Source: Corynebacterium glaucum
GTDB lineage: Bacteria; Actinomycetota; Actinomycetes; Mycobacteriales; Mycobacteriaceae
DNA: 64,000 nucleotides
Direction of reading: 5' to 3'
Assembly (NCBI RefSeq): GCF_002287505.1
Contig: NZ_CP019688.1
Coordinates: 124,001 to 188,000 of the forward strand
Part shown: one piece after another, positions 45,921 through 54,966 of the stretch
Numbering within the stretch: position 1 is the first letter of the stretch
Layout of the letters: each line of letters opens with the position of its first letter
Notes under the pieces: generated by a model
The model's input: only the letters and a program-made list of their open reading frames with translations
Databases searched by the model: none
What the model was told of the DNA's origin: nothing
Translations under genes and position numbers: made by a program

Positions 45921-46046
45921 CTAATCGGCTAAAGATCCTATCCCAGCGATAGCTCCGGTTCCCACGACGGTGCGCTCGATTCCTTCCATACCCACGGTGA
46001 ACAACCCGACACCCAGAGGCACTAGCGCCACTAAAAGGAAACTCAT
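45921..46046 (-). CDS. Small single-pass membrane protein, 41 residues
   Basis: ATG 46046 to TAG 45921 encodes [20 protein letters not shown] followed by [20 protein letters not shown] and D. One hydrophobic helix comes first, then a short polar linker and a glycine/alanine-rich segment. TAGGA lies eight bases upstream. A small membrane protein in the glxR-nth gap also occurs in mycobacteria (Rv3675), which supports a real gene. Function unknown. Confidence 0.65.
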   Translation of the reverse strand: MSFLLVALVPLGVGLFTVGMEGIERTVVGTGAIAGIGSLAD

Positions 46047-46064
46047 GGTGTCCATCCTACGGGC

Positions 46065-46070
46065 TAGCAT
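46065..46070 (+). promoter_or_regulatory. Probable -10 element of leaderless nth
   Basis: TAGCAT ends eight bases before ATG 46078 and no ribosome binding site precedes that ATG, fitting a leaderless transcript. Confidence 0.4.
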
Positions 46071-46077
46071 GATCGGC

Positions 46078-46932
46078 ATGCCTGAAAATTCAGAAACGCC
46101 TGCGGGGACCGGTAGGGCGGACAACGGGGCGTCGATAAGCAAGCGAAAGCTCCGGCGACCAGGCACCCACCCGGCTGCGAAGGGGACGGAGACCGACCTT
46201 GGGAGGGTGCGCCGCGCGCGACGCATCAACCGCACGTTGGCGGCGACTTTTCCTGATGCCCATGCGGAGCTCGACTTCACGAACCCGCTTGAGCTGTTGG
46301 TGGCGACGGTGTTGTCGGCGCAAACCACCGACGTGCGGGTCAATCAGGTCACCCCGGCGCTGTTTCGCGCATATCCGTCCGCGGCCGACTACGCGGAGGC
46401 GAATCAGGCCGAGGTTGAGGAGCTGATCCGCCCCACGGGATTTTTCCGGTCGAAGGCGGCGAACCTGATCGGGCTGGGCCAGATGCTGGTGAGCGAGTAC
46501 GGCGGGGAAGTGCCGGTGAAGGTGGAGGATCTGGTGCGGCTGCCGGGAGTGGGGCGCAAAACTGCGCATGTGGTGCGAGGCAATGCATTCGGGCTTCCGG
46601 GGCTGACCGTGGATACGCACTTTCAACGTCTGGTGAAGCGACTTGCGCTGACCGAGGAGACGGACCCGGTGAAGATCGAGCACGCCGTGGGGGAGCTGAT
46701 TGAGAAGAAGGAATGGACGATGTTCTCCCACCGGATCATCTTCCACGGGCGTCGCGTCTGCCACGCCCGAAAGGCCGCGTGTGGCGCCTGCCCGATCGCG
46801 TTCGATTGTCCTAGTTTCGGCCTCGTCGGCCCGGCTGAGCCCGCGGAGGCGGCCGCGTTGGTGACGGGGGAGGAGCGCGAGCACATCCTGCGTCTGGTTG
46901 GCATGCCCGACGCTGAAAGCGAGAAGGAGTAA
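46078..46932 (+). CDS. nth: Endonuclease III
   Basis: A 284-residue DNA glycosylase/AP lyase that removes oxidised pyrimidines. The helix-hairpin-helix [20 protein letters not shown] contains the catalytic lysine and is followed by the catalytic aspartate in [12 protein letters not shown]. The iron-sulfur cysteines are C-x6-C-x2-C-x5-C in [18 protein letters not shown]. The first about 45 residues ([20 protein letters not shown]) are a variable extension carrying an in-frame copy of the dispersed motif. ATG 46078 probably is leaderless. It is followed by a thioredoxin-like gene in an operon, as in mycobacteria. Confidence 0.94.
   Translation: MPENSETPAGTGRADNGASISKRKLRRPGTHPAAKGTETDLGRVRRARRINRTLAATFPDAHAELDFTNPLELLVATVLSAQTTDVRVNQVTPALFRAYPSAADYAEANQAEVEELIRPTGFFRSKAANLIGLGQMLVSEYGGEVPVKVEDLVRLPGVGRKTAHVVRGNAFGLPGLTVDTHFQRLVKRLALTEETDPVKIEHAVGELIEKKEWTMFSHRIIFHGRRVCHARKAACGACPIAFDCPSFGLVGPAEPAEAAALVTGEEREHILRLVGMPDAESEKE
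46130..46140 (+). repeat. Dispersed 11-mer CGTCGATAAGC, copy 13 (full 15-mer)
   Basis: Sense orientation in the N-terminal extension of nth, read GGG GCG TCG ATA AGC AAG (GASISK). Confidence 0.92.
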
Positions 46933-46938
46933 GCAAGC

Positions 46939-47529
46939 GTGCAGAAATCGGCGATCTGGAGCGTCGTGGCGGTGGCCGTGGTCACGGTCTTAGTGCTTGC
47001 GGGCGCGTTTGTGCTGCTGCGCGGCGGTGAAGACGACGCGGCCTCGGACGCCGCGCCTTCGGAATCGGCGGTGGGGCCGTCGCAAATCACGTTTGTGCCG
47101 AATGCGGACCAGCGCGCGGATTGCGTCGCAGGTGGCGTCGGGGGCATCGATCTACCGTGCCTCGGCGGCGAAGACGTGCCCGGTGAGCTCAACGACATCA
47201 CCGTGGTGAACCTCTGGGCGTGGTGGTGTGAGCCGTGTCAACGCGAGCTACCGATTACCCAGGCGCTTGCCGACGCGCACCCGGAGTACAGCGTGGTCGG
47301 GGTGCATGCCGACGCAAACGCGACAAACGGGGTCGCGATGATGAATGAGCTGGACGTGTCGTTTCCCAGCTACCAGGACGACACGAATCGCTTTGCGGGC
47401 CTGCAGGGGCTGCCCGGAGTGGTGCCGATCACGCTGGTGTACCAGGGCGGCGAACCGGTGGGTATGTTCCCGCAGGCATTCAACTCCCTGGAGGAGCTCG
47501 AGGCGGCTGTCGACGGGGCGCTCTCCTGA
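46939..47529 (+). CDS. Membrane-anchored thioredoxin-like protein (TlpA type)
   Basis: A 196-residue protein with an N-terminal anchor (IWSVVAVAVVTVLVLAGAFV) and an extracytoplasmic thioredoxin fold whose active site is WAWWCEPCQREL. VVGVHADANATN and PGVVPITLVYQGG (cis-proline) complete the fold. An extra cysteine pair (RADCVAGGVGGIDLPCLGG) precedes it. It likely reduces or exchanges disulfides in exported proteins. GTG 46939 has AAGGAG nine bases upstream. Its stop overlaps the start of the nudix gene (TGATG). Confidence 0.92.
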   Translation: MQKSAIWSVVAVAVVTVLVLAGAFVLLRGGEDDAASDAAPSESAVGPSQITFVPNADQRADCVAGGVGGIDLPCLGGEDVPGELNDITVVNLWAWWCEPCQRELPITQALADAHPEYSVVGVHADANATNGVAMMNELDVSFPSYQDDTNRFAGLQGLPGVVPITLVYQGGEPVGMFPQAFNSLEELEAAVDGALS

Positions 47530-48254
47530 TGGGGCGCGCTACCGGCGATGTAGATCTGCGCCCAGATGCGGCGCCACAGTGGCTGCGCCCGCTGATCGCT
47601 CAGCTGGGAACATCTGAGCACTCCGGTCGGGTGCGCGAGATGTTGGCTTCGCGGGTTCCACAGCGCGACCGTGAAGATGAAGCTGCTGTGCTGATCGTGT
47701 TCACCGGCGATCCGCATGCGGCAACCGTCCCGGACGATGCGGCGGTGCTGATCACCCACCGGCACCCCAAACTGCGCAGCCACTCCGGGCAGATGGCATT
47801 TCCCGGCGGCAAGATCGACCCGGGCGATTCCGGTCCTGTCGACGCAGCGCTGCGTGAGGCCACAGAGGAGACTGGCCTCGAGCGCCACCGCGTGACCCCA
47901 CTTGGGGTTTTCGACGCGGTCACGACCGGCGGTTCGCGCAAACGGGTGCGCCCCGTGCTCGCCTACGCTGCCGATCCGGGCGAGGTGTACCCGGCCAGCG
48001 AGGTGGAGACCGATGACGTATTCTTCGCGCCGCTCCGAGAGCTGGTTGCGCCCGAAAACCGCATCACCGTGGGATGGCGGGGCTGGACAGGGCCCGCATT
48101 TCATGTGGGCTGTTACCTGGTGTGGGGGTTTACCGGGGTGCTGCTCAGTGTGGTCTTGGAGTTCGGCGGGTGGGCGCGTTCCTATGACGAGGACACGGTG
48201 CACAGCCTTGAAGACACGCTGGCGCAGTCCTGCAACGGGGAGCAGCAGCACTAA
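47529..48254 (+). CDS. NUDIX hydrolase, CoA pyrophosphatase type
   Basis: A 241-residue protein. The NUDIX box GGKIDPGDSGPVDAALREAT then EETGLE fits the family with Asp in place of the first Glu. The preceding SHSGQMAFPGG is the CoA pyrophosphatase signature. It probably cleaves coenzyme A or acyl-CoA to phosphopantetheine and 3',5'-ADP. It lies between the thioredoxin and marP genes, as does Rv3672c in M. tuberculosis. Confidence 0.9.
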   Translation: MGRATGDVDLRPDAAPQWLRPLIAQLGTSEHSGRVREMLASRVPQRDREDEAAVLIVFTGDPHAATVPDDAAVLITHRHPKLRSHSGQMAFPGGKIDPGDSGPVDAALREATEETGLERHRVTPLGVFDAVTTGGSRKRVRPVLAYAADPGEVYPASEVETDDVFFAPLRELVAPENRITVGWRGWTGPAFHVGCYLVWGFTGVLLSVVLEFGGWARSYDEDTVHSLEDTLAQSCNGEQQH

Positions 48255-48329
48255 CCGGGGGTAAGCTAGCCCGGATGCCCGAAGATCCGGAGCCCCAGAC
48301 AAGCGAAACGTAGAGGAGGTGGCGGCGGC

Positions 48330-49535
48330 GTGCAGATCGTTCTCGACGCAGCCCTCATCCTGCTGATCGTTATTGCCGTGATCGGAGGCTGGCGTCAAGG
48401 TGCGCTGTCTTCGATTCTTTCCGCAGTTGGTGTTGTCGCCGGCCTGGTCGTCGGGCTGGCGCTGGCACCGTTGGCAATGGGTGCGGCCGACGCGCAGTCG
48501 CTGCGCGTGGTCATCCTGGTCACCTTAGTGGTGCTTTTCGTCGGCGTCGGCAACGTTGTGGGGGCGGCTGCTGGCGCACAGCTGCGCAACAACGTGCGCC
48601 GCCGCTCCACTCAGATCGTTGACTCCGCTGTGGGCGCAGTGTTTCAGGCGCTGGCCACTGCACTGGTGGTTTGGTTCATCTCCATTCCGCTGGCGTCTGC
48701 CTTGCCGGGCAAGACCGGTGACGCAATCCGTAATTCGTCGGTGCTCTATGGCATTGACGCGGTGGCGCCGCCGAACCTGAGCCAGCTTCCCGCACGGCTT
48801 GCGGTCATGCTGGATGAGACAGGTTTGCCGCCTCTGGTTTCCCCGTTCGGCTCCCCGCGCGGCGGCCACGTGGACGCTCCGGACCCGGACGTGTTGGACC
48901 AAGCTGTGGTCAAAACCGCCCGGCCGGCAGTGGTCCAGGTCATGGGCGATTCGGGCTCGTGCCAGCGCCGCCTCATGGGCACCGGCTTTGTCATCGCGGA
49001 TGATTACGTGCTCACCAACGCCCACGTCGTCGCTGGCACGGACTCGGTGGCGCTGAACACGGTGGTGGGAGTCAAGCGCGCCGATGTGGTGTTCTACGAC
49101 CCAGACGTGGACATCGCCGTGCTGCGTGCGGAGCGCCTCGGCATCGATCCGCTGGCCTGGCACGAGGAGACGTTGGCCAACGGCGATGACGCGATAGTCA
49201 TGGGCTACCCACTGTCCGGCCCGTTCGAGGCGGCACCCGCGCGCATCCGCGGCCGAATGAACATCTCCGGTCCCGACATCTACGCCCAGGGCCGGGTGCA
49301 ACGCGAGGCCTACACCATCCGCGGCGTAATCCGTCAGGGCAACTCTGGTGGGCCGCTGCTCACCCCGGAGGGTGAGGTCGTCGGCATGATTTTCGGCGCG
49401 TCGCTGGACTCCACCGACACCGGCTATGCACTCACGACTCAGCAGGTGCAGGAGCGCGTGGGGGAGATCTCCGAGTTGGTCGACCCGGTCGACACCCAGG
49501 CCTGCGTCGGCGCGGCTACAGGTCCAGCAGCTTGA
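48330..49535 (+). CDS. marP: Membrane serine protease MarP
   Basis: A 401-residue protein. The N-terminal CvpA-like part has four transmembrane helices (DAALILLIVIAVIGGWRQGA and following). An extracytoplasmic trypsin-like domain follows from about residue 180, with the catalytic triad in LTNAHVVAG (His), DVDIAVLRAE (Asp) and RQGNSGGPLL (Ser). A cysteine pair (GSCQRR and TQACVG) probably forms the redox-sensitive disulfide known for M. tuberculosis MarP (Rv3671c), which is needed for acid and oxidative stress survival. The C-terminus overlaps the convergent hydrolase by 20 bases. GTG 48330. Confidence 0.94.
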   Translation: MQIVLDAALILLIVIAVIGGWRQGALSSILSAVGVVAGLVVGLALAPLAMGAADAQSLRVVILVTLVVLFVGVGNVVGAAAGAQLRNNVRRRSTQIVDSAVGAVFQALATALVVWFISIPLASALPGKTGDAIRNSSVLYGIDAVAPPNLSQLPARLAVMLDETGLPPLVSPFGSPRGGHVDAPDPDVLDQAVVKTARPAVVQVMGDSGSCQRRLMGTGFVIADDYVLTNAHVVAGTDSVALNTVVGVKRADVVFYDPDVDIAVLRAERLGIDPLAWHEETLANGDDAIVMGYPLSGPFEAAPARIRGRMNISGPDIYAQGRVQREAYTIRGVIRQGNSGGPLLTPEGEVVGMIFGASLDSTDTGYALTTQQVQERVGEISELVDPVDTQACVGAATGPAA

Positions 49536-50262
49536 CGACGGCCATGACAAACGCCGTCGGGTCCTCCACATGCGGCAGCGCGAGCTGCGCAATCGGCCCG
49601 TCTAAGTCGCTGTCCTGAGCCGTAAAGGGGCGCAACCGCGATGCGGCGACAATGTGTGAGAGCGCGTTGTCTATGCGGCGGGCTGCGAGGCGCAGCGCCA
49701 GGTGCTCCTGAAAGTCCTGTGATGCGTGAAATGCGTCGCTGGTTTCTGCCACAAAGTTGGCCCGCCAGATCGAGTCGAGTGCGCGCTCGCTTAGGCTGAG
49801 CAGCGGCGCTGGCAGCCTGGTTAAGGCGGCAGGGAACCCGCTCGAAGTGGGGAGTGAGATCACCTGGTGGATCAGCTCGTTGTGGCGCTTCGCCGCTGCC
49901 TTAGCAATTACTGACCCGGTGTCTGCACCCACGACGGCCGCGCGGGTGTGGCCGAGGGTGCGAATGACGCCTTCCACGTCACCGGAGAGGATCTGCAACG
50001 TGTCGCCGGCGCGGTGCGGGGGCTTGTCGGACATCCCGAAGCCGCGGGCATCAAGGGCCGCGACGTGGAGGCCATGGGCCGCAAGCGGCGCGATGGCATC
50101 TTTGAAGTCGAACCACCCCCCGAAAGCGCCGTGGATAAGCAGGATCAGTGGGTCACCCCGATTGCCAGCCTCCGCAACGTGGAGCCGGGTGCCGCGGGTG
50201 TGCAGCATCCGGTGGTTGAAGTCGCCCTCAAGCTCGACGACGTTAGGCGGGTGGGGCGCCAC
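49516..50262 (-). CDS. Alpha/beta hydrolase, epoxide-hydrolase-like
   Basis: A 248-residue alpha/beta-hydrolase. The oxyanion-hole motif is LIHGAFGGWFDF (H-G-x-F/G-x-W), the nucleophile is Asp in VVGADTGSVIA, as in epoxide hydrolases and haloalkane dehalogenases, and the catalytic histidine is in LALPHVEDP. Position next to marP matches M. tuberculosis ephE (Rv3670), but this protein is shorter and its cap domain is reduced, so the substrate is uncertain. GTG start at 50262. Confidence 0.83.
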   Translation of the reverse strand: MAPHPPNVVELEGDFNHRMLHTRGTRLHVAEAGNRGDPLILLIHGAFGGWFDFKDAIAPLAAHGLHVAALDARGFGMSDKPPHRAGDTLQILSGDVEGVIRTLGHTRAAVVGADTGSVIAKAAAKRHNELIHQVISLPTSSGFPAALTRLPAPLLSLSERALDSIWRANFVAETSDAFHASQDFQEHLALRLAARRIDNALSHIVAASRLRPFTAQDSDLDGPIAQLALPHVEDPTAFVMAVVKLLDL

Positions 50263-50336
50263 TTGGTTGGTCCCTTCAGCATTGGAAAACGCCCGCGTCC
50301 TTAGCGGTCTAAGGGCGCGGGCGTGAGAGGCGGCGT

Positions 50337-50933
50337 CTACTTGTCGGTGTTGACTGCGGTGGAGCCGCCGCGGCGATCCGCCGGCACGGTGCGTGCTGCG
50401 CCCGTGCCAGCCGGTGCGGCCACCGGCGAGGTGGTGTAGAGACCGCTTTCGTCCTTTGCCAGGTTCTGCTGCGCCTGGCCCGGAACCAGGTTGCGCAGCT
50501 CGTTGACGGACTGGACGGTGCGCTCCGGTGCCTTGATCTTCTTCAGGTTGCGGAAGCCCAGGAACGCGATCAGACCTGCGAGCGCGAGCATGATCAAGAA
50601 GACAATGAGGAACGCCCAGCCGCGGTGCATCCAGGACGCCAGCATCTCAGCCAGCGCAAAGAAGAGGAAGAAGGTGGAGTACAAAGCGATCACACCTGCG
50701 ACTGCGAACATGCCGCCGCCGATCGCGCCCTTCTTCACCTCGCCGACCACCTCGGCCTTGGCCAGCTCGATCTCGCCGCGGACGAGAGTGGACACCTGCT
50801 CGGTCGCGTTGGAAATCAGGGTGCCGATGGAATCCTGGCCTGGCTGCGTCACACCAGTGTCGCGCAGCGGAATGGAGTCCACCTTCGCGGACACGGCTGT
50901 GGAACCGCTGGTGTAGAGACCTTCGTTGCTCAC
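50337..50933 (-). CDS. Holin-like membrane protein (actinobacterial phage holin superfamily III)
   Basis: A 198-residue protein with two transmembrane helices (AIGGGMFAVAGVIALYSTFF and AFLIVFLIMLALAGLIAFLG) between polar ends. The amphipathic stretch LISNATEQVSTLVRGEIELA precedes the first helix. It matches the putative Holin-X family (Rv3669 position), which has no proven holin role in the chromosome context. GTG start at 50933 with AGGAAGG about nine bases upstream. Confidence 0.82.
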   Translation of the reverse strand: MSNEGLYTSGSTAVSAKVDSIPLRDTGVTQPGQDSIGTLISNATEQVSTLVRGEIELAKAEVVGEVKKGAIGGGMFAVAGVIALYSTFFLFFALAEMLASWMHRGWAFLIVFLIMLALAGLIAFLGFRNLKKIKAPERTVQSVNELRNLVPGQAQQNLAKDESGLYTTSPVAAPAGTGAARTVPADRRGGSTAVNTDK

Positions 50934-51108
50934 TGTTTTAAACCTTCCTCACGTTGCGCGGCTTCGCCATCTCTGCGTGGTTTGCCAGCTTCGTGGCAGC
51001 TCGAGCGCAGCGACGCGGAGCGATATCGCACTCAACAGTAGCCATGTTCTGCCCAACTTGCCTAAGAACATGCCCGGAACGTGCCCCCAGTTTCTTCGTC
51101 GCCTGCTA

Positions 51109-51912
51109 CTACGCAGAGCGCTTCTCCTTTCGCAGAGCCCGCGAGATAAGCACTCCGCCCACCACAATCGCGGTCACGCCCGCAACCACGCCGGCACCAA
51201 TGCCCACTTCGCGGGCATTCGGCATCTGAATCAGCGGCACTGGGTCTTTGAAGCTGCGGGTATCCCACCCCTCGCTGAGCGCGTGTTTACGCAGTGCCCG
51301 GTCCGGGTTCACCGCGACTGGGTTGCCCACTAACTCCAGCATCGGAATGTCCGTCGCCGAATCGGAGTATGCGAAGCTGGCCTCGAGGTCGTAGCCGTGC
51401 TCGTCGGCGAACTGCTGGACTGCCTCCGCCTTCGCAGGGCCTTTGAGGTAACGCGTCACCTCGCCGGTGAGTTGGCCGTCGACAATCTCCATCTCTGTGG
51501 CAACGACGGTGTTCACCCCAAGCTCGCGCGCAATCGGCTCGACCAGGATCGACGCTGACGCGGAAATGATGATCACGTCGTGGCCGCGGGCCTGGTGCTC
51601 TTGGATTAGCTCGCGGGCCTCGGCGTAGATCGCCGGGGTGACAACGGTGCGCATCGTTCCCGTCGTGATGCGCTGTATTTCTTCGATAGACCAGCCCTGC
51701 ACCATCTGTGCGAGCGTGTCGCGGGTGGTGTCCATCTTTTCGCTGGACTGGCCGACCAGCATGTACGACGCCTTGGTCAGGTACATGTCGATCGCTTCCT
51801 GGCGGGTGATCAGGCCGTTGTTGAAAAATTGCTTGCCAAAGGCGAACGCGGACGAGGTCGCGATGATCGTCTTGTCTAGATCGAAAAACGCAGCAATCTT
51901 CGGGGTGGCCAT
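51109..51912 (-). CDS. HAD-IB family phosphatase with C-terminal membrane helix
   Basis: A 267-residue HAD hydrolase: motif I FFDLDKTIIA (nucleophile Asp and general acid Asp), motif II IIISAS, motif III KGPAKAEAVQ and motif IV YSDSATDIPMLE. The C-terminus adds a hydrophobic helix (VGIGAGVVAGVTAIVVGGVL) and basic end RALRKEKRSA, so it is probably membrane-attached. Homologous in position to Rv3661. ATG 51912 is preferred to 51939. Substrate unknown. Confidence 0.88.
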   Translation of the reverse strand: MATPKIAAFFDLDKTIIATSSAFAFGKQFFNNGLITRQEAIDMYLTKASYMLVGQSSEKMDTTRDTLAQMVQGWSIEEIQRITTGTMRTVVTPAIYAEARELIQEHQARGHDVIIISASASILVEPIARELGVNTVVATEMEIVDGQLTGEVTRYLKGPAKAEAVQQFADEHGYDLEASFAYSDSATDIPMLELVGNPVAVNPDRALRKHALSEGWDTRSFKDPVPLIQMPNAREVGIGAGVVAGVTAIVVGGVLISRALRKEKRSA

Positions 51913-51931
51913 ACGACAGCAGTGTAGACCG

Positions 51932-51940
51932 TTATCCACA
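51932..51940 (+). other. DnaA box TTATCCACA, first copy
   Basis: Perfect match to the consensus DnaA box in the gap between the divergent HAD and ssd genes. Confidence 0.7.
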
Positions 51941-51974
51941 CAAGAATTAGTGACAAATCTCCGAAACAGTCAAG

Positions 51975-51983
51975 TTATCCACA
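51975..51983 (+). other. DnaA box TTATCCACA, second copy
   Basis: Perfect consensus, same orientation, 43 bases (about four helical turns) from the first copy. Confidence 0.7.
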
Positions 51984-52034
51984 GTTTGAAGACGGGCCCT
52001 TGCCGTTTACGTTTCGTTCGTGCACGCTAAGCGC

Positions 52035-53063
52035 ATGGCACAACCGCAATTAACAAATCCACGCCCGGCTCCGATTCTCGTCGCGGTCGATGATCCGGTG
52101 TTGCACCCGGAGGCCCTGCACATAGCCGCCGCCTGCGGAAGACCAGTGGTTGAGGTCGGCGATGAGGTGCAGCTCGCTCGCATGCAGCCAAAAGCATTCG
52201 CTTCGCTTATCGACGGCTCCTTGGGTCCGCCCACCCCAACCCCAACCACCTTTGTCATCACCGCGTCTCCGGGCGCAGCACCACCCGGTGCGTTTGTGCT
52301 GCCCGCCCAGGCCGCTGATTTGCTTCGCGCCCTCGGAGCGCTTTCACTGCGCGGTGAACCGGATCCTGCGGCTGCGGGTGCGGTCATCGCGGTGGTCGGT
52401 GCCGCGGGTGGTGCCGGCGTGTCCACCCTTGCAGCTGCGGTGAGTGCCCGCGCGGGTGCAGGCAGCGTGCTTGTTGATGCGCATCCGCGTTCCGGGGGTC
52501 TCGATCTGTTGCTGGGGATTGAGGAAGTACCGGGTGCTCGCTGGGGTGAGATCGAACTCGGGGAGGGGGTCATTGCTCGCGGGGATTTACTGCGTGCGCT
52601 GCCTTCAACTGACGCGCAGGTCGCGGTGCTCACGGTCGCCCGCACCACGATTGTCGATCCGTTCCCACTCCGCGCCGAGGACGTCGACGCTGCCGTGGCC
52701 GCTTGCGCGTCGGACGGGGTGACGGTGATCGACGCCCCTGCCAGCGCAATCCCTCCTCGTTGCGATCTCGCGGGCATTGTTGTGCCCGCACAGCTGCGCC
52801 CGGCTGCCGCAGCGGCGGCAATCGTTGCCCAGTGCGATGCAGCCGGCATCGCCCACGGCCTTATCGTGCGCGACTGCGCGTGGGCGTCGCTGAATCAGAG
52901 TGAGCTTGAACGCGTAACGGGATCCCGAGTGCTCGCCAGGTTGCGCACCTGCCGCGGTCTGGCACGCACCATCGAACGCGGAGGGTTGCCAGCGAGGTTG
53001 CCCCGGCCGCTTGCCCACGCTGCCGACGCGGTGCTCGCCGAGGCCACGCGAGGTGCGAGATGA
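52035..53063 (+). CDS. ssd: Septum-site-determining protein Ssd / TadZ-like ATPase
   Basis: A 342-residue MinD/CpaE-type protein. The deviant Walker A is VVGAAGGAGVSTLAAAV (no final lysine-threonine pair of the classical type). An N-terminal receiver-like region precedes it (ILVAVDDPVLHPEALHIAAA). In M. tuberculosis Ssd (Rv3660c) starts the tad operon and affects septation. Similar proteins place Tad machinery at the pole. ATG 52035 (MAQPQLTNP) is chosen, and GTG 52020 is possible. No ribosome binding site is present for either. Confidence 0.88.
   Translation: MAQPQLTNPRPAPILVAVDDPVLHPEALHIAAACGRPVVEVGDEVQLARMQPKAFASLIDGSLGPPTPTPTTFVITASPGAAPPGAFVLPAQAADLLRALGALSLRGEPDPAAAGAVIAVVGAAGGAGVSTLAAAVSARAGAGSVLVDAHPRSGGLDLLLGIEEVPGARWGEIELGEGVIARGDLLRALPSTDAQVAVLTVARTTIVDPFPLRAEDVDAAVAACASDGVTVIDAPASAIPPRCDLAGIVVPAQLRPAAAAAAIVAQCDAAGIAHGLIVRDCAWASLNQSELERVTGSRVLARLRTCRGLARTIERGGLPARLPRPLAHAADAVLAEATRGAR
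52205..52215 (-). repeat. Dispersed 11-mer CGTCGATAAGC, copy 14
   Basis: Antisense to ssd, which reads TCG CTT ATC GAC GGC (SLIDG). Confidence 0.9.
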
Positions 53064-54196
53064 CCAACCCAGTGAACGACATCGCAATTCTCGAGCGCGT
53101 CCAACGCCGCATCGCCGACGAGCCGGAGCCACCCGGCCCTGAGCGCCTTGCCCACCTTATCCGCGAGGAAGCGGTAGTGATCAGTGATATCGACGTACTC
53201 GACATGATGCGCAGGCTACGCGAAGATACGACCGGAGTTGGCCCCCTCGAAACGCTCTTGCTGGGCGGCGAAGTCACCGACATCTGCGTCAACGGGCCGG
53301 ATGAGATCTTCATCGATCGAGGTCGAGGCCTCGAGCCAGTTGCCGATCGCCCCTTCGCAACCGACGCGGATGTTCGCCGACTCGCTACCCGCCTTGCGCT
53401 CAATTGCGGGCGCAGGCTTGACGACGCCCACCCCTACTGCGATGGCCACCTCACCCGCCCAGACGGCACCTTGCTGCGCTTCCACGCGGTGGTTGCTCCC
53501 ACGTCGCAGCCGGGCACCTGCATCTCGCTGCGCGTGCTGCGCACTGCCACCGCTAGCTTGGAAGATCTGCAGCGCCGTGGAGCGATCGATGCCGAGCGTG
53601 CCGCACTGCTGTGCAAGTGCGTCCGGGAAAGAAAAAGCGTCCTTGTTGTCGGTGGCACCGGTTCAGGTAAGACCACGCTGTTGTCCGCGCTCCTAGCTGA
53701 GGTCGATCCTGCTGAGCGGATTATCGCTATCGAGGACACCCGCGAACTCACCCCGGCTCATCCGCATGTGCTGAACCTAAGCACCCGCGGGGCAAACACG
53801 GACGGCGCTGGCGAGATCACTGTCGCCGACCTGGTCCGTCAGGCGCTGCGAATGCGCCCGGACCGCATTGTGGTCGGAGAAATTCGCGGGGCGGAGGTCA
53901 TCGACCTGCTCGCCGCGCTCAACACCGGCCACGATGGGGGCGGCGGCACACTCCACGCGAACTCCATCGGGGAGGTCCCCGCGCGCCTCGAGGCACTCGC
54001 CGCGCTCGGCGGGCTCGACCGAGCCGGGCTCCACGCCCAACTAGCGGCCGCAGTAGATCTGATCGTCGTGGTGAAACGCCACCCTGACGGCCAACGTCGC
54101 GTGGAGCAAATCGGCGTACTTGAGGGCCAGCCAGTGAACGCCCGCGTGGTCTGGGATGCAACCACCGGCCCAGCTGAAGGGTACGAGGAGTTGTGA
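53060..54196 (+). CDS. tadA: Tad pilus assembly ATPase TadA/CpaF
   Basis: A 378-residue secretion ATPase. Walker A is [20 protein letters not shown], the Asp box follows as [12 protein letters not shown], the Walker B region is [20 protein letters not shown] and the His box is [10 protein letters not shown]. The N-terminal domain contains [20 protein letters not shown] typical of CpaF. It drives assembly of Flp pili. The ATG overlaps the ssd stop by 4 bases, and its stop overlaps the start of tadB. Confidence 0.95.
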   Translation: MTNPVNDIAILERVQRRIADEPEPPGPERLAHLIREEAVVISDIDVLDMMRRLREDTTGVGPLETLLLGGEVTDICVNGPDEIFIDRGRGLEPVADRPFATDADVRRLATRLALNCGRRLDDAHPYCDGHLTRPDGTLLRFHAVVAPTSQPGTCISLRVLRTATASLEDLQRRGAIDAERAALLCKCVRERKSVLVVGGTGSGKTTLLSALLAEVDPAERIIAIEDTRELTPAHPHVLNLSTRGANTDGAGEITVADLVRQALRMRPDRIVVGEIRGAEVIDLLAALNTGHDGGGGTLHANSIGEVPARLEALAALGGLDRAGLHAQLAAAVDLIVVVKRHPDGQRRVEQIGVLEGQPVNARVVWDATTGPAEGYEEL

Positions 54197-54966
54197 TGGC
54201 CAGTATCCCCCTCGCTGCATGCTGCCTGGCAGGTGCTGCGCTCATGCAGCCCCCGCGTCCGATGATTCGTATCCGCGCCGCCGCTCTCGGAAACCGGAAT
54301 CCAGCGTGGATTCCCGCCACCGTCGCTGTGGTGGCCATCGCCGCCTTTGCTTTCGATAAAGCGGGTGTGGTCATCGCGGCCGCGCTCGCTGCTGCGACAG
54401 CGGTGCACATGGTGAACAGCCGCAGAAAGGATCGCGACGCAGCAGCCGGGACTCGCGCCGCCGCAGATTACATTGGCCACCTCGCTGAAAGTGTTGGCGC
54501 TGGAGCGACGTTCACTGATGCGGCGAGACGCGCCGCGGACCGCCTCAGCAATGACACCTCCTCCATCCGCCGTGATGCCCTAAACATCGCGAACGCCTCC
54601 GCAAGTGGCAGCGCGGTCCCCGAACTGATAACTCCCGAGCTCAAACGCGTTGCTTCCCTGTGGGCACTTTCCGCTACCCGTGGAATCCCCGTCAAAGGCC
54701 TGCTCGCCAACGCCCGCGATGAAATCGATCACGCCGTGCGGCACCGGACCGCCACTGACGCTGCGCTGGCTGGCCCGAAGACCACCGCGACGGTGCTGTC
54801 GTTGCTCCCATTGGCGGGGATCGCGATGGGGAGTGCAATGGGTGCTAACCCAATTGATTACCTCACCGGATCTGGGATCGGGGCAGTGCTGCTCGTTGTC
54901 GGGACTGCGTTAGTCTGCGCAGGAGTCCTGGTGTCCCATGAGATCATCCGGAGGGCCGCCGCATGA
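54196..54966 (+). CDS. tadB: Tad pilus inner membrane protein TadB (T2SS F type)
   Basis: A 256-residue protein with two N-terminal helices ([20 protein letters not shown]), a cytoplasmic domain ([40 protein letters not shown]) and two C-terminal helices. This layout fits the F-type platform proteins. ATG 54196 has GAGGAG five bases upstream. GTG 54193 is also possible. Works with TadC as the platform for pilin assembly. Confidence 0.87.
   Translation: MASIPLAACCLAGAALMQPPRPMIRIRAAALGNRNPAWIPATVAVVAIAAFAFDKAGVVIAAALAAATAVHMVNSRRKDRDAAAGTRAAADYIGHLAESVGAGATFTDAARRAADRLSNDTSSIRRDALNIANASASGSAVPELITPELKRVASLWALSATRGIPVKGLLANARDEIDHAVRHRTATDAALAGPKTTATVLSLLPLAGIAMGSAMGANPIDYLTGSGIGAVLLVVGTALVCAGVLVSHEIIRRAAA

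Noticed and set aside
50123..50138. Possible additional copy of the dispersed motif (GTGGATAAGC) in the hydrolase gene
   Set aside because: It shares only GATAAGC and differs in the CGTC part. Counting such partial matches would inflate the motif.
50337..50933. Prophage remnant indicated by the holin-like gene
   Set aside because: This holin-superfamily protein is a conserved chromosomal gene beside marP/ephE in related actinobacteria. No phage structural, lysis or integration genes are nearby.
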